Shown here piece after piece: positions 7,065-16,412 of a DNA stretch of 18,504 bases. A program made the position numbers and the translations under genes. The notes under the pieces are model-generated. The model had not been told where the DNA came from, searched no databases, and saw only the letters and a list, made by a program, of their open reading frames with translations. The stretch covers positions 1-18,504 of the forward strand of contig JBBSEZ010000177.1 in the NCBI GenBank assembly GCA_038239195.1. The letters are read 5' to 3'. How positions within the stretch are numbered: the stretch's first letter is position 1; every line of letters starts with the position of its first letter. The stretch is from JBBSEZ01 sp038239195. GTDB taxonomy: Bacteria > Planctomycetota > Planctomycetia > Gemmatales > Gemmataceae.

Positions 7065-7852
7065 ACTGCGACACCGTCCGCCGCCAGCTCTTCGGCAGCG
7101 AAAGCCCAGACCAGCCTTCCCCTGCGGTGCAGGGCCACCTCGCCCACTGTCCTCTTTGCCGCACCGCCCAGCGCCGGCTCCTCCAGGCCGAGCGGCAAAT
7201 CCTCCTCCTGCCCGTCCCCCCAGCCGAGCGGTGCGAGGTCTTTCTTCAGCGCGTGCTGCAAGCGCCCCTGCCGGAGCGAGCGGCCCTGCCCGCCCCGGTG
7301 AAAGTGCGCTGGCCTTTCGGCGCGGGCCAGCCGGGCGGCCCCACAGTGCGCGAGGGGGGTCGTCGAAAGCTGGCCCTGGCCTTCGCCCTGGCGGCCGGCC
7401 TGGCCGCGTTCGCCCTCGCCTGGTGGGCCTTGCCCCACGGCAGCCAGCCGCAGCGCCAGGACTTGCTCGCCCAGCTCGAAGAGCGCCGGGCCGAGCGCCT
7501 GCGCGACGCCACGACGCCGCGCCAGCGCGCCGACGTTCTCGCCAAACTCGCCGACGAGGTATTCGTCGAGGCCCAGACGGCCGACGCGCCTCGCCTCGCC
7601 CACCTCGCCACCTTCTACAGCGAGCTCGTCCGCCGCGATTTGCCCGCCTGCGCCCGCGCCCTGCCCGCCGCGGAGCGCGCCGCTTTCGTGGGGCCCGTCG
7701 TCGAGCGCCTCGGGAGCAACGAGAGCGCCGCGCTCCATCGCGCCGCCGACGCCGACTGCCCCCCCGAGGTGGCCGAGAAGCTGAAGGGGATGGCCAAGGC
7801 GGCGATCGACGGTCGCGACCAGTTGCGTGCGCTGCTGCGCGAGGTCGCGTGA
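7061..7852 (+). CDS. Zinc-binding transmembrane anti-sigma factor
   Basis: A 263-residue protein with the layout of a zinc-associated anti-sigma factor (ZAS). Near the N-terminus it has Cys3 and the H-x3-C-x2-C motif HLAHCPLC (His26, Cys30, Cys33). A single membrane segment lies at about residues 104-125 (LALAFALAAGLAAFALAWWAL). The charged, helical C-terminal domain (about 126-263) is presumably periplasmic and could sense the signal. ATG 7061 overlaps the sigma-factor stop, so the pair is translationally coupled. The RNA ligase gene begins 12 bp after its stop. The C-terminal domain resembles nothing I can name. Confidence 0.88.
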   Translation: MNCDTVRRQLFGSESPDQPSPAVQGHLAHCPLCRTAQRRLLQAERQILLLPVPPAERCEVFLQRVLQAPLPERAALPAPVKVRWPFGAGQPGGPTVREGGRRKLALAFALAAGLAAFALAWWALPHGSQPQRQDLLAQLEERRAERLRDATTPRQRADVLAKLADEVFVEAQTADAPRLAHLATFYSELVRRDLPACARALPAAERAAFVGPVVERLGSNESAALHRAADADCPPEVAEKLKGMAKAAIDGRDQLRALLREVA

Positions 7853-7864
7853 CGGAGACGGCCC

Positions 7865-8649
<785 letters not shown>

Positions 8650-8653
<4 letters not shown>

Positions 8654-9774
8654 CCGACCTGTTGGCGCACTGCCCCTCGCCCCCGGAGTGGCTCGTCCCG
8701 TGGGACGAGTTGGCCCGCGAATGCCCGTTGATCGAGGCGCTCGCCGGCTGCCCGCAGGACGCGATCCACCACGCCGAGGGGGACGTGGGGACGCACGTGC
8801 GCATGGTGTGCGAGGAACTGGTCGCCTTACCGGCGTGGCGGGCCCTGCCCGAGGCGGAGCGCCGCCTCGTGTTCGTGGCCGCGGTGCTGCACGACGTCGG
8901 CAAGCCGGACTGCACGCGCGTCGAGCCGGACGGCCGCATCCGCTCGCGCGGCCATTCGCGCCGCGGCGCCATCCTGGCGCGGGGCCTGTTGTGGCGGCAA
9001 AACGCCCCTTTCGCCGTCCGCGAATCGATCGCGGCGCTGATCCGCTATCATCAGGTGCCCTATTATCTGATCGACCGGCCGGACGCGCGGCGGCTGGCGC
9101 TGGAAGTGAGCCAGACGGCGCGCTGCGATCACCTTGCGCTCCTGGCGGAGGCCGACGTGCGCGGGCGCATCTGCGTGGACAAGCAGCGCCTGCTCGACAA
9201 CGTCGCCCTGTTCGCCCAGGCGGTGCGCGAGGAGGGGTGCTGGGACAGGCCCTACGCCTTCCCGTCGGACCACACGCGCGTCGTCTATTTCCTCGACGAG
9301 GGCCGGGCGCCCGAGGCCCTCGTGTACGAGGACTTCCGGGCCGACGCGGTGCTGATGGCCGGGCTGCCCGGTGCGGGCAAGGACTTTCACGTCCGCGCGC
9401 ACTTCGCCGACTGGCCGGTCGTCTCGCTGGACGCCCTGCGCGAGGAACTGAACGTGGGCCCGGCCGAGAAGCAGGGCGAGGTCGTGAATGAAGCGCGCGA
9501 GCGGGCGCGGGAGCACCTGCGCCGGGGGGAGCGCTTCGTCTGGAACGGCACGAACGTGAGCCGGCAGTTGCGGCGACAGACGCTGGAGTTGTTGCTGAGT
9601 TACCGGGCCCGCGTTCGCATCGTCTACGTCGAGGCGGGGCCCGACGTACTGTTCCCGCAGAACCGGCGCCGGCCGGCGCCTGTCCCCGAGACGGCGATCG
9701 AGCGATTGATCGACAGGTGGGAGGTGCCGGACCTCTGCGAGGCGCATCGAGTGGAGCACGTGGTGCGAGGGTGA
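8650..9774 (+). CDS. HD-Pnk: HD phosphoesterase-polynucleotide kinase fusion
   Basis: A 374-residue two-domain RNA end-healing enzyme. The N-terminal HD domain (about 1-200) shows His49, the AAVLHDVGK His81-Asp82 pair, His102 (RGHSRRG), His134 (RYHQVPYYL) and Asp169 (LAEADVRGR), the metal ligands expected for a 2',3'-phosphoesterase. The C-terminal kinase domain (about 230-374) has the P-loop GLPGAGKD (238-245), Asp261 in VVSLDALREEL as likely general base, and WNGTNVSRQLRRQ with lid arginines. The same architecture was characterised in Runella slithyformis HD-Pnk, which removes 2',3'-cyclic or 2'-phosphate ends and phosphorylates 5'-OH ends. The start overlaps the RNA ligase stop. All key residues seem intact. 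Confidence 0.93.
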
Positions 9775-9865
9775 GATCGAGCCCGCCCTGGGTGCGCCCC
9801 GCGAAGAAGTGGTTTCAGGCTCGCCCTGGCGCGGTTTGTCGTGTCCGAGGGCAGCGCCCGGGCCG

Positions 9866-10600
9866 TCATTTCGGGGGAAGTTCGAGCGGCCCCTTGAGGG
9901 CCTTGGGGAACACGCCCCAGGTGACCTGGTACGACGCTTCGAGCGAGCACGGGACGTAGTGATCCGGCGTCAGGAAGATCGGCATGTCCGGGAGGCGGTC
10001 CCCGACCGCCACGTTCTCGACGTAGGCGACTTTCTCTGAACCGGCGGCATACGCCGCGAGGGTCAACGGCTGGTCCGCCGGCAGTTCAAACGGCTCTTCC
10101 TTGAACTGGTCCCAGATCGCCTTGTGGATGCCGTGCGGGTCGCGGGCCGACGGCGGGAACAGATCGACGACCAACAGGTGGACGCCGCGACGGAGGAACT
10201 TCCCGGCTTTGCGGACGAACGCTTTCAGGGCGTTCGTGCTGTCCTTGTTCCCCGGCGACACGATCTCGATGACGGCGATCAACTCCCCCTGCGGCAGGTA
10301 AACGGACAGGCGGTCGGCCCGCCGCGCGTACCCGGCCGTGTTCTCCCCGCGGCTCACGATGCGGGCGCGGGGGGGGCTGTCGAGAACGGCGAGCCCTGCC
10401 GGACCGGAAGGGGGCGTCGGCGGCTGGGCCTTCAGCGCGAGCACGTCCGGGATTGGCCCTTTCGCGTCCACCTCGCTCATGGCGAAATAGCCCTCGGGCA
10501 ACCCGCCGGCGTTGAGCGCGTCGGCGAGGGCGGAGATCCACCGTTGGTGGAAGAAGTGGTACGTCCCGGCTGGAACGCGGGCCCAATCGTGAATCGGCAT
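9866..10600 (-). CDS. DUF4058 family protein
   Basis: A 244-residue protein that begins MPIHDWARVPAGTYHFFHQ, the typical N-terminus of DUF4058 proteins abundant in planctomycetes. ATG 10600 is preceded by GGAGGTG (10604-10610). The central segment LIAVIEIVSPGNKDS (about residues 106-120) followed by FVRKAGKFLRRGVHLLVVDL resembles the E-x-S-P...K pattern of Uma2/PD-(D/E)xK-like proteins, which suggests a nuclease-related fold; this is an inference and no activity is known. No signal peptide is present. It is divergent from the TIGR02996/LRR gene, with a 140-bp shared upstream region in which both sides carry a TACAAT element. Confidence 0.85.
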   Translation of the reverse strand: MPIHDWARVPAGTYHFFHQRWISALADALNAGGLPEGYFAMSEVDAKGPIPDVLALKAQPPTPPSGPAGLAVLDSPPRARIVSRGENTAGYARRADRLSVYLPQGELIAVIEIVSPGNKDSTNALKAFVRKAGKFLRRGVHLLVVDLFPPSARDPHGIHKAIWDQFKEEPFELPADQPLTLAAYAAGSEKVAYVENVAVGDRLPDMPIFLTPDHYVPCSLEASYQVTWGVFPKALKGPLELPPK

Positions 10601-10617
10601 GGTACACCTCCGACGAC

Positions 10618-10623
10618 ATTGTA
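10618..10623 (-). promoter_or_regulatory. Candidate -10 element TACAAT of DUF4058 gene
   Basis: Minus-strand TACAAT in the context CCGGTACAATGTCG, 17 bp upstream of the DUF4058 ATG, just above its Shine-Dalgarno site. The short distance implies a nearly leaderless transcript if this is a real -10. No consensus -35 is visible. Confidence 0.4.
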
Positions 10624-10703
10624 CCGGATTGACGTTCCTTGTTCCCCCCTCGACCTGCGCCCCCGAACGGCTGGAAAGCCGGTCTCACGGCAGGGTGAGC
10701 CCC

Positions 10704-10709
10704 TACAAT
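10704..10709 (+). promoter_or_regulatory. Candidate -10 element TACAAT of TIGR02996/LRR operon
   Basis: TACAAT in the context CCCCTACAATAACC, 31 bp before the ATG at 10741. No consensus -35 is visible at the usual distance. It mirrors the element on the other strand 80 bp away. Confidence 0.4.
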
Positions 10710-10740
10710 AACCTCCGCCCGCTCCACCCGGACGCAGCCC

Positions 10741-12450
10741 ATGACGCAGGACGACGCCTTCCACCAGGCCATCCTCGAATCTCCCGACGACGACGCGCCG
10801 CGCCTGGTCTACGCCGACTGGCTCGACGACCACGGGGACGCCGCGCGCGCCGAACTGATCCGCGTGCAGTGCGAGCTGGCGCGCTTGCCCGAGGACGATC
10901 CGAAACGCGACGACCTCGAAGACCGCGAGGCGCGCCTGGTGGGGGAGCACGGCAAGGGCTGGCTGAGCGAGCTCCCGGAGGAGGCCCGACCCGACCTGGA
11001 GGATGACGACAACGGGGACGTGTTCCAGCGCGGTTTCGTCGCCAAGGTCGAGGTGACGGCCGGGGCGTTCGAGGCCTCGGCCGCCCGCCTCTTCGCCGCG
11101 ACGCCCTTGCATGCGCTCCACCTCCGGGAGTTCGCGGAGGGGCTTTTCTCTCCCGACGCCATCGCGGATCGTTTCGCCGAGATCATGGCTTCGCCTTGGC
11201 TGGAGCGGCTGCGCACGCTCGACCTGCGCTTCAACAACCTGCAAGCGCGCCACGCCGAGGTCCTCGCCGCCTCGCCGCATCTCGGCAATCTGCGCGAGCT
11301 TGAGCTTGGCAGCAATGCCATCGGCCCGCGCGGGCTGGCCTCCCTCGCCGCTTCGCCGAACCTGCCCCGGCTGGAGGCGCTCGACCTGTGGTTCAACGCC
11401 GTCGGCCCCTCGGGGATGGAGGCCCTCGTCGCGTCCCCGCTCCTCGGGCGCCTGAAGCGGCTCCAACTCGGCGGCAGGTGGAACGTGGGGCCCGCCGGCC
11501 TTCGCGTGCTTGTGGAGAAGGGCCAACTCCAGGGCCTGCGCGACCTCGGACTTTGCAACAACCTGGGCACCGAGGACGTGGTGCGGCTTGCCGGCACGCC
11601 CTCCCTGGCCGGCCTGGAGCGGCTCGACCTCCACTGCAACGTCCTCGACACGGAAGCCATCGTCGCCCTGGCGCGCTCGCCGCACCTGGCCAACCTGTCC
11701 TGGCTCTGGCTGGGCGACGTCCCTCTGACGGTCGAGGGCGTGACCGCCCTGGCGGCGTCGCCCCAGCTGGGCAAGCTGTCGTCTCTCCTCCTCGACAACG
11801 GCCAGATTGGCACCGGACACGATGCCCGGTTGGGGCCGGAAGGGGCGCGAGCCCTGGCTTCCGCGTCCACCCTCGGTCGCCTGCGCAAGTTGACGCTCGA
11901 CGGCCATGTGATCGGCGACGAAGGCGCCGCCGCGCTGGCCGCCTGGCCCGGCCTGACCGGCGTGCGGCGGCTTTCGCTGGCGAAGAACGCGGTCGGCGAC
12001 CGGGGCCTGAGCGCCCTGGCGGCGTCCCCCTACCTGGGCCAGCTCCAGGAGCTGCGCGTGGACGGCCCCTTTGGGGACGAGGGGGTGGCGGCCCTGGCGG
12101 TGTCGCCTTATTTGGGACGGCTCCGGGAACTGCGCCTGGACGGTCAGAAGATCGGCCCCTCCGGGGCGCAGGCGCTGTCGGCCTCCCACGGCCTGTCGAG
12201 CTTGCGGGTACTGGACCTGGGTAGCGCCCGGATCGGGGACGAAGGCGCCATCGCCCTGGCGTCCGCGCACTTCCCGCGCCTGCGCGAGCTGTGGCTCGGG
12301 GAGTGCGAGATCGGCCCCGCCGGCGGCAGGGCCCTCGGCGCCTCGACCGAACTGGGCGGGCTGACGACGCTGCTCCTCTTCCACAACAAAATGGGCGACG
12401 ACGTCGAAGAGATGCTGCGCGAGCGCTTCGGCCGGGCGGTGCGCCTGTGA
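10741..12450 (+). CDS. TIGR02996 domain leucine-rich repeat protein
   Basis: A 569-residue protein. Residues 1-52 form a TIGR02996 repeat-companion segment (DDAFHQAILESPDDDAPRLV, then YADWLDDHGD and LIRVQCELARL), found mainly in Gemmata-type planctomycetes ahead of repeat domains. From about residue 120 to the end come roughly a dozen leucine-rich repeats of 24-30 residues of the kind LRELELGSNAIGPRGLASLAASPNL, similar to the RNase-inhibitor class. No signal peptide or membrane segment is seen, so a cytoplasmic interaction role is likely. The GTG of the MFS gene overlaps its stop by four bases. The repeats are regular at protein level but not close to identical at DNA level, which argues against recent expansion. 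The binding partner is unknown. Confidence 0.92.
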   Translation: MTQDDAFHQAILESPDDDAPRLVYADWLDDHGDAARAELIRVQCELARLPEDDPKRDDLEDREARLVGEHGKGWLSELPEEARPDLEDDDNGDVFQRGFVAKVEVTAGAFEASAARLFAATPLHALHLREFAEGLFSPDAIADRFAEIMASPWLERLRTLDLRFNNLQARHAEVLAASPHLGNLRELELGSNAIGPRGLASLAASPNLPRLEALDLWFNAVGPSGMEALVASPLLGRLKRLQLGGRWNVGPAGLRVLVEKGQLQGLRDLGLCNNLGTEDVVRLAGTPSLAGLERLDLHCNVLDTEAIVALARSPHLANLSWLWLGDVPLTVEGVTALAASPQLGKLSSLLLDNGQIGTGHDARLGPEGARALASASTLGRLRKLTLDGHVIGDEGAAALAAWPGLTGVRRLSLAKNAVGDRGLSALAASPYLGQLQELRVDGPFGDEGVAALAVSPYLGRLRELRLDGQKIGPSGAQALSASHGLSSLRVLDLGSARIGDEGAIALASAHFPRLRELWLGECEIGPAGGRALGASTELGGLTTLLLFHNKMGDDVEEMLRERFGRAVRL

Positions 12451-13718
12451 CGGGGCCCGCTCACGACCCCTACGCTGCCCTGCGCCACCGCGATTACCGC
12501 CACCTGCTGAGCGGCGGGGTGCTGTCCAGCCTCGGTGGCGAGGTGCAGGCCGTCGCCGTCGGCTGGGAGCTCTACGAGCGCACCCGTTCCCCGGCCTACC
12601 TCGGCCTGGCGGGGCTGGCGCAATTCCTCCCGGTGTTGCTGCTGGCGCTCCCGGCGGGGCACGTCGCCGACCGCTACAGCCGCAAGGTCGTGCTCCAGTG
12701 CGCCCAGGGCGGAATGCTGCTCGCCTCGGCCACGCTGGCCATCCTCTCCCTGACCCAGGGCCCCGTCCCCCTCGTCTTCGTCTGTTTGCTCCTGGCCGGC
12801 GCCGGCCGAGCGTTCAGCGCCCCCGCGCGCACGTCGCTGGTGTATCAGGTCGTCCCGGAGGGCGCGCTCCACAACGCCGTCACCTGGAACAGCAGCGGCT
12901 GGCAGTTCGCCAACGTCGCGGGCCCGGCGCTGGGCGGCCTGGTGATTGCCTGGACCAGGCAGGCCACTCCGGCTTATCTCGTCGCCGGGGCTTGTTCCCT
13001 GGCGTGCGTCGTGCTGCTGGCGCCCATCCAGCCCCGTTCCGGGGCGCCCCTCTCGACGGGGCGCTCGCTGTCGTCGCTGCTGGCGGGCGCTCGGTTCGTC
13101 CTGCGCACGGAGTTGCTGCTGGCCGCCCTCACGCTCGACCTGTTCGCCGTGCTGCTGGGCGGGGCCACGGCGCTGTTGCCGGTCTTCTGCCGCGACGTCC
13201 TGGAGGTCGGCCCCGACGGGCTGGGCTGGTTGCGCGCCGCCCCCGCGGTGGGCGCGCTGGGCATGGCCGTCGTCCTGGCCCACCGCCCGCCCCTGCGCCG
13301 GGCCGGCCTGTCGCTCTTGCTGGCTGTGGCCGGCTTCGGCGCCGCCACGATCGCTTTCGGCCTATCGACCAACTTCTACCTGTCGCTCGCGCTGCTGGCC
13401 TTGACGGGAGCGCTCGACAACGTCAGCGTGGTGGTGCGCGGCACCTTGATGCAGATGCTCGCACCCGACGACATGCGCGGGCGCGTCGCGGCGGTCAACA
13501 GCATCTTCATCAGCTCGTCCAACGAGCTGGGGGCGTTCGAGTCGGGCTTGACGGCCCACTACTTCGGCCCCGTCGCCTCCGTCGTCGGCGGGGGCGTCGG
13601 CACGCTCCTCGTGGTCGCGGTCGCGATGCTGCGCTGGCCGGCCTTGCTTCGACTCGGGCCCTTGCACGCGATCGGGAAGGCCGAAGCCCCGCCACCCGAC
13701 GAGGCCCCCCCTACTTGA
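12447..13718 (+). CDS. MFS transporter (MFS_3/EntS-like)
   Basis: A 423-residue major facilitator superfamily permease. The GTG start at 12447 overlaps the preceding stop (GTGA) and gives the familiar N-terminus YAALRHRDYRHLLSGGVLSSLGGEVQAVAVGWELY, typical of the MFS_3 branch. Loop 2-3 contains AGHVADRYSRKVV, matching the GxxxDRxxRR signature. About ten to twelve hydrophobic helices follow, with a cytoplasmic loop near the middle (PRSGAPLSTG) and the late motif MLAPDDMRGRVAAVNSIF. It lies in the inner membrane. Related proteins export siderophores or drugs, but the substrate cannot be read from sequence. The alpha/beta-hydrolase-like gene follows after 10 bp, so all three genes are probably cotranscribed. 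Confidence 0.92.
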   Translation: MTGPAHDPYAALRHRDYRHLLSGGVLSSLGGEVQAVAVGWELYERTRSPAYLGLAGLAQFLPVLLLALPAGHVADRYSRKVVLQCAQGGMLLASATLAILSLTQGPVPLVFVCLLLAGAGRAFSAPARTSLVYQVVPEGALHNAVTWNSSGWQFANVAGPALGGLVIAWTRQATPAYLVAGACSLACVVLLAPIQPRSGAPLSTGRSLSSLLAGARFVLRTELLLAALTLDLFAVLLGGATALLPVFCRDVLEVGPDGLGWLRAAPAVGALGMAVVLAHRPPLRRAGLSLLLAVAGFGAATIAFGLSTNFYLSLALLALTGALDNVSVVVRGTLMQMLAPDDMRGRVAAVNSIFISSSNELGAFESGLTAHYFGPVASVVGGGVGTLLVVAVAMLRWPALLRLGPLHAIGKAEAPPPDEAPPT

Positions 13719-13728
13719 GGGCGCGTGG

Positions 13729-14328
13729 ATGAGGCTCTCTGCTTACCTCTGGCCTTTCGCCTTCGGCACGCGCATCGGCTGGGCCACGACCCGTGTGCCC
13801 AACCCCGCCCAGGCGCTCGGCCAGGCCTATTTGCTGCGCGGCAACGGCATCGTCTTCAGCCGCGGCTTCGGCCTGCTGTGCGACGACCTCCGCCGCGCCG
13901 GGTTCCGCGCCGAGGACCTACGCTGCGTCGGCGACCGCTGGGCCCGCCGCGAGCTGCTCGCCGCGCCCCCGGCTGGCCCCGTGGTGTTCGTCGGCCACTC
14001 CTGCGGCGGGCGCTACGCGCTGCACGCCGCCGCGGCGCTGGAGCGCCACGGGGTCGCGGTCGATCTGCTCGTCTGCATCGACGTCGCCTTCCCTCCGCCC
14101 GTGCCCGCCAACGTGCGCCGGGCCGTCCACCTCTACCGCTCGCGCCGGCGCCTCTATCCGGCCGGCGTGCTGCGCCCCGCCCCGGGCTCGAGGGCGGAGA
14201 TTCAGAACCACGACCTCGACGCCCCCGCCGCGCCGGTCTCCCCGGCGTGGCTGCACCACCTCAACATCACCGCCAGCCCTGCCCTGCGCGCCTTCGTGCT
14301 GGCGCAGGCGCTCGAAACGCTGAGGTAG
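13729..14328 (+). CDS. Alpha/beta-hydrolase-like protein
   Basis: A 199-residue protein whose central segment PVVFVGHSCGGRYALHAAAAL contains the nucleophile elbow G-H-S-C-G-G with Ser91. Asp118 (VCIDVAFPPP) and His176/His177 (WLHHLNI) are candidates for the rest of a triad. The N-terminal part has IVFSRGFGLLCDDLRRAGF, consistent with a strand and helix of the fold. It is shorter than most members, nearer a thioesterase or minimal esterase size. There is no convincing signal peptide; the hydrophobic start SAYLWPFAFG is short. It follows the MFS gene by 10 bp. The substrate is unknown. Confidence 0.7.
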   Translation: MRLSAYLWPFAFGTRIGWATTRVPNPAQALGQAYLLRGNGIVFSRGFGLLCDDLRRAGFRAEDLRCVGDRWARRELLAAPPAGPVVFVGHSCGGRYALHAAAALERHGVAVDLLVCIDVAFPPPVPANVRRAVHLYRSRRRLYPAGVLRPAPGSRAEIQNHDLDAPAAPVSPAWLHHLNITASPALRAFVLAQALETLR

Positions 14329-14382
14329 TCGAAGCCCTCTTGCTCGTCGTTTCGCGAGAAGCGTTCCGCGCCGCAGGCAGAT

Positions 14383-14411
14383 TTGCCCCGGGCGGGAACG
14401 TGGTCTATACC
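14383..14411 (+). promoter_or_regulatory. Sigma70-like promoter of Ser/Thr kinase gene
   Basis: TTGCCC (14383-14388), a 17-bp spacer and TATACC (14406-14411), predicting a start near 14418 and a leader of about 40 nt before the kinase ATG. Confidence 0.5.
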
Positions 14412-14457
14412 TGAGCAGTCTCGCTCCTTCTCCCGGCCCCTTCTCCACGGCCCCACC

Positions 14458-15621
14458 ATGCCCGCGCCAACCTCCACCGAGGCGTTGCTGGAGTTGCTGC
14501 ACAAGAGCGGCCTCGTGTACGGGGCGCTCGAGACCTACCTGGAGCGCCAGCCGTTGCCGGCCCACCCGCCCGACGCGGCCGAGTCCCTGGTCGAGGCCGG
14601 GCTGTTGACGCCCTTTCAGGTCCGTCTGCTGCTGGCGGGCAAGCACAAGAACTTCTTTCTCGGGCCCTACAAGGTCCTTGGGCCTCTGGGCAAGGGCGGC
14701 ATGGGCGCCGTCTACCTCGGCGAGCACCGCACGCTCGGCCACCGCGTGGCCCTCAAGGTGTTACCGCCGAGCAAGGCCTCCGACCCCGCCTCATTGCAGC
14801 GCTTCTACCGCGAGGCGCGGGCCGTGGCGGCGCTCGACCACCCCAACGTCATCAAGGCCTACGAGATCAACCAGGCCGGGCGGGCCCACTACTTCGCAAT
14901 GGAATACGCGAAGGGGAAGAACCTCGAAGACGTGATCCGCGACGAAGGCCCGCTGCCCTACCGCCTGGCCGTCGGCTACGCGCTCCAGGCAGCGCGGGGC
15001 CTCCAGCACGCCGACGAGCGCGGGTTGGTCCACCGCGACGTCAAGCCCGCCAACCTGCTCCTCGACGAGAGCGGGACGGTGAAGGTGCTCGACATGGGCC
15101 TGGCGCGCTTCTTCCAGGACTCGACCGACGATCTGACGCGCAAGTTGGCCGACAGCTCGGTGCTGGGGACCGCCGACTACGTGGCGCCCGAGCAGGCCCT
15201 CGACAGCCACGAGGCCGACATCCGCGCCGACCTCTACAGCCTGGGCGGAACGCTCTACGCCATGATCCAGGGGCACCCGCCCTTCGGCGGCAAGTCGATC
15301 GCGGCAAAGTTGATGGCCCACCAGTTGCGCGAATTAGAACCGCTCCATCAGGTGGTGCCGGGCGTGCCCGAGGAGTTGTCGGCCATCGTCTCGCGCCTGA
15401 TGGCCAAGAAGCCCGAGCAGCGGTATCAAACGCCGGCGGCAGCGATCGCGGCGCTGATGCCGTGGGGCGGCCCGCCTCAGGCCGCGCGCCGCCCGCTGTG
15501 GCGCCTGCTGGCCGCAGCCGCCGCCGTGCTGGGGCTGGTGACGGGTGGGGCGTGGTGGCTGACCGGCGCGGGCCGAAGCAGCGCCAGCGCGCAATCGAAC
15601 AGCGTGGGCGCGCCCCGCTGA
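14458..15621 (+). CDS. Membrane-anchored Ser/Thr protein kinase (PknB-like)
   Basis: A 387-residue Hanks-type kinase. The N-terminal 65 residues, with LVEAGLLTPFQVRLLLAGK, form the short helical prefix common to planctomycete kinases. The kinase domain (about 71-335) shows the glycine loop LGKGGMGAVY, VALK with Lys100, HRDVKPANLL (Asp194), DMGLAR in place of DFG (212-217), GTADYVAPEQ (237-246) and ADLYSLGGTLY. A single membrane helix at about 347-369 is followed by an 18-residue tail, so there is no extracellular sensor domain of any size. All catalytic residues are present and it should be active; DMG for DFG is common in this phylum. Its substrate is unknown. A promoter precedes it and the next gene is convergent. 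Confidence 0.94.
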   Translation: MPAPTSTEALLELLHKSGLVYGALETYLERQPLPAHPPDAAESLVEAGLLTPFQVRLLLAGKHKNFFLGPYKVLGPLGKGGMGAVYLGEHRTLGHRVALKVLPPSKASDPASLQRFYREARAVAALDHPNVIKAYEINQAGRAHYFAMEYAKGKNLEDVIRDEGPLPYRLAVGYALQAARGLQHADERGLVHRDVKPANLLLDESGTVKVLDMGLARFFQDSTDDLTRKLADSSVLGTADYVAPEQALDSHEADIRADLYSLGGTLYAMIQGHPPFGGKSIAAKLMAHQLRELEPLHQVVPGVPEELSAIVSRLMAKKPEQRYQTPAAAIAALMPWGGPPQAARRPLWRLLAAAAAVLGLVTGGAWWLTGAGRSSASAQSNSVGAPR

Positions 15622-15646
15622 GGGGCGGCCTCTTCACGCCAGAGGA

Positions 15647-16212
15647 TCAGAAGCGGAAGCCGTTGTAGACGTTTTACGATCGGGAACAGGTTCTTGTTGA
15701 ACATCAGAAGGCGATCTCCCTCGCCGGCCAGGCGCCCTGCAAGCCCCAGTTTGAAGCCGAGCTCGTAGGCGACGTGCGGGGAAAAGTCGTGGGCCCTCGA
15801 GACGTCCACGTCCGCGGCCGCGAAGGTCTGGGTCGATCCGCTGGAAAAGTACCCGGTGGAATGGGGGAGCACGTGAAGGCCAAGGCCGGGGCTGATGAGC
15901 AGCGCGTCGCCGCGCTCGTTCGAGGCCGCGGTGAACTGGACGCGGCCCCCCGCCGCCGGCCATGAAGTCGAACAACTCGCTGCCGCCGTAGACCTCGGCG
16001 AGCCAGGTGTGCCCCTGCTGGTGGGAGACCGCCAACTGAAGGCGGGCCACGGTCGGTTGGAACACCGACAGGTTCGCCCCCACCCAATGTTGCTGGCCCG
16101 GCTGGGGCCCTTCGGGTGCGGGAAGGCCCGGCCCTTCCTGGGCGGAGAGCCCGGCGGAGGCCGAGAGCGGCACGAGCAACGCCGCCACGACGGATAAGTT
16201 GCGCAAGGCCAT
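15647..16212 (-). pseudogene. Outer-membrane beta-barrel-like gene with two frameshifts
   Basis: ATG 16212 starts a clear signal peptide (SVVAALLVPLSASAGLSAQ). The frame reads sensibly to ELFDFMAGGGG, then is lost at a run of six C on the plus strand (15946-15951). Removing one base there restores RVQFTAASNERGDALLISPG and a long continuation to LFPIV. The frame is lost again at TTTT (15672-15675); removing one base there restores VNVYNGFRF and a stop at 15647-15649. The repaired product would be 187 residues, exported, with repeated alternating strands and a C-terminal Phe as in outer-membrane barrels. Both lesions are one extra base in a homopolymer, so either a decaying gene or sequencing error is possible. 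It has a good promoter. Confidence 0.8.
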
Positions 16213-16253
16213 ACGAGCTCTCCGGGCCAGAGGTCGGAATGAGAGGAGAATGG

Positions 16254-16282
16254 GAAATAACGGCTGCGGCGCCTGCTGTCAA
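16254..16282 (-). promoter_or_regulatory. Sigma70-like promoter of outer-membrane-like gene
   Basis: On the minus strand: TTGACA (16277-16282), a 17-bp spacer and TATTTC (16254-16259). The expected start is near 16247, about 35 nt before the ATG at 16212. A perfect -35 with ideal spacing in such GC-rich DNA is unlikely by chance. Confidence 0.65.
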
Positions 16283-16365
16283 CAGGGACCGAGGAGCAGA
16301 ACGACCGAGCTCGAAGGGATCGGCCTTTCTCCGGAACAGCAGGCGCTTCGCTCGTCAGGCAGCCT

Positions 16366-16412
16366 CTTCAATCCCCCGTCACGTACGCGATCTGCGCCCG
16401 CGGCGAAGCCGC
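16366..16412. repeat. Direct repeat, copy 1 (matches 17714-17760)
   Basis: Forty-seven bases match 17714-17760 with two mismatches, in the same orientation, 1,348 bp apart. Copy 2 is the 3' end of the gamma-glutamyltransferase gene. Both mismatches (16377 and 16407) are at third codon positions and are silent in that frame. Confidence 0.85.

Noticed and set aside
10477..12384. Repeat-looking minus-strand frame opposite the LRR gene
   Set aside because: Its Gln/Gly/Arg-rich periodicity is just the antisense shadow of the leucine-rich repeats.
10741..12450. Possible CRISPR array or DNA tandem repeat within the LRR gene
   Set aside because: The periodicity is in the protein; the DNA units are not near-identical and there are no spacer-like unique segments.
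14458..15621. Kinase thought to be a pseudokinase because DFG is replaced by DMG
   Set aside because: DMG is common in planctomycete kinases, the metal-binding Asp is retained, and Lys100 and the HRD aspartate are intact.
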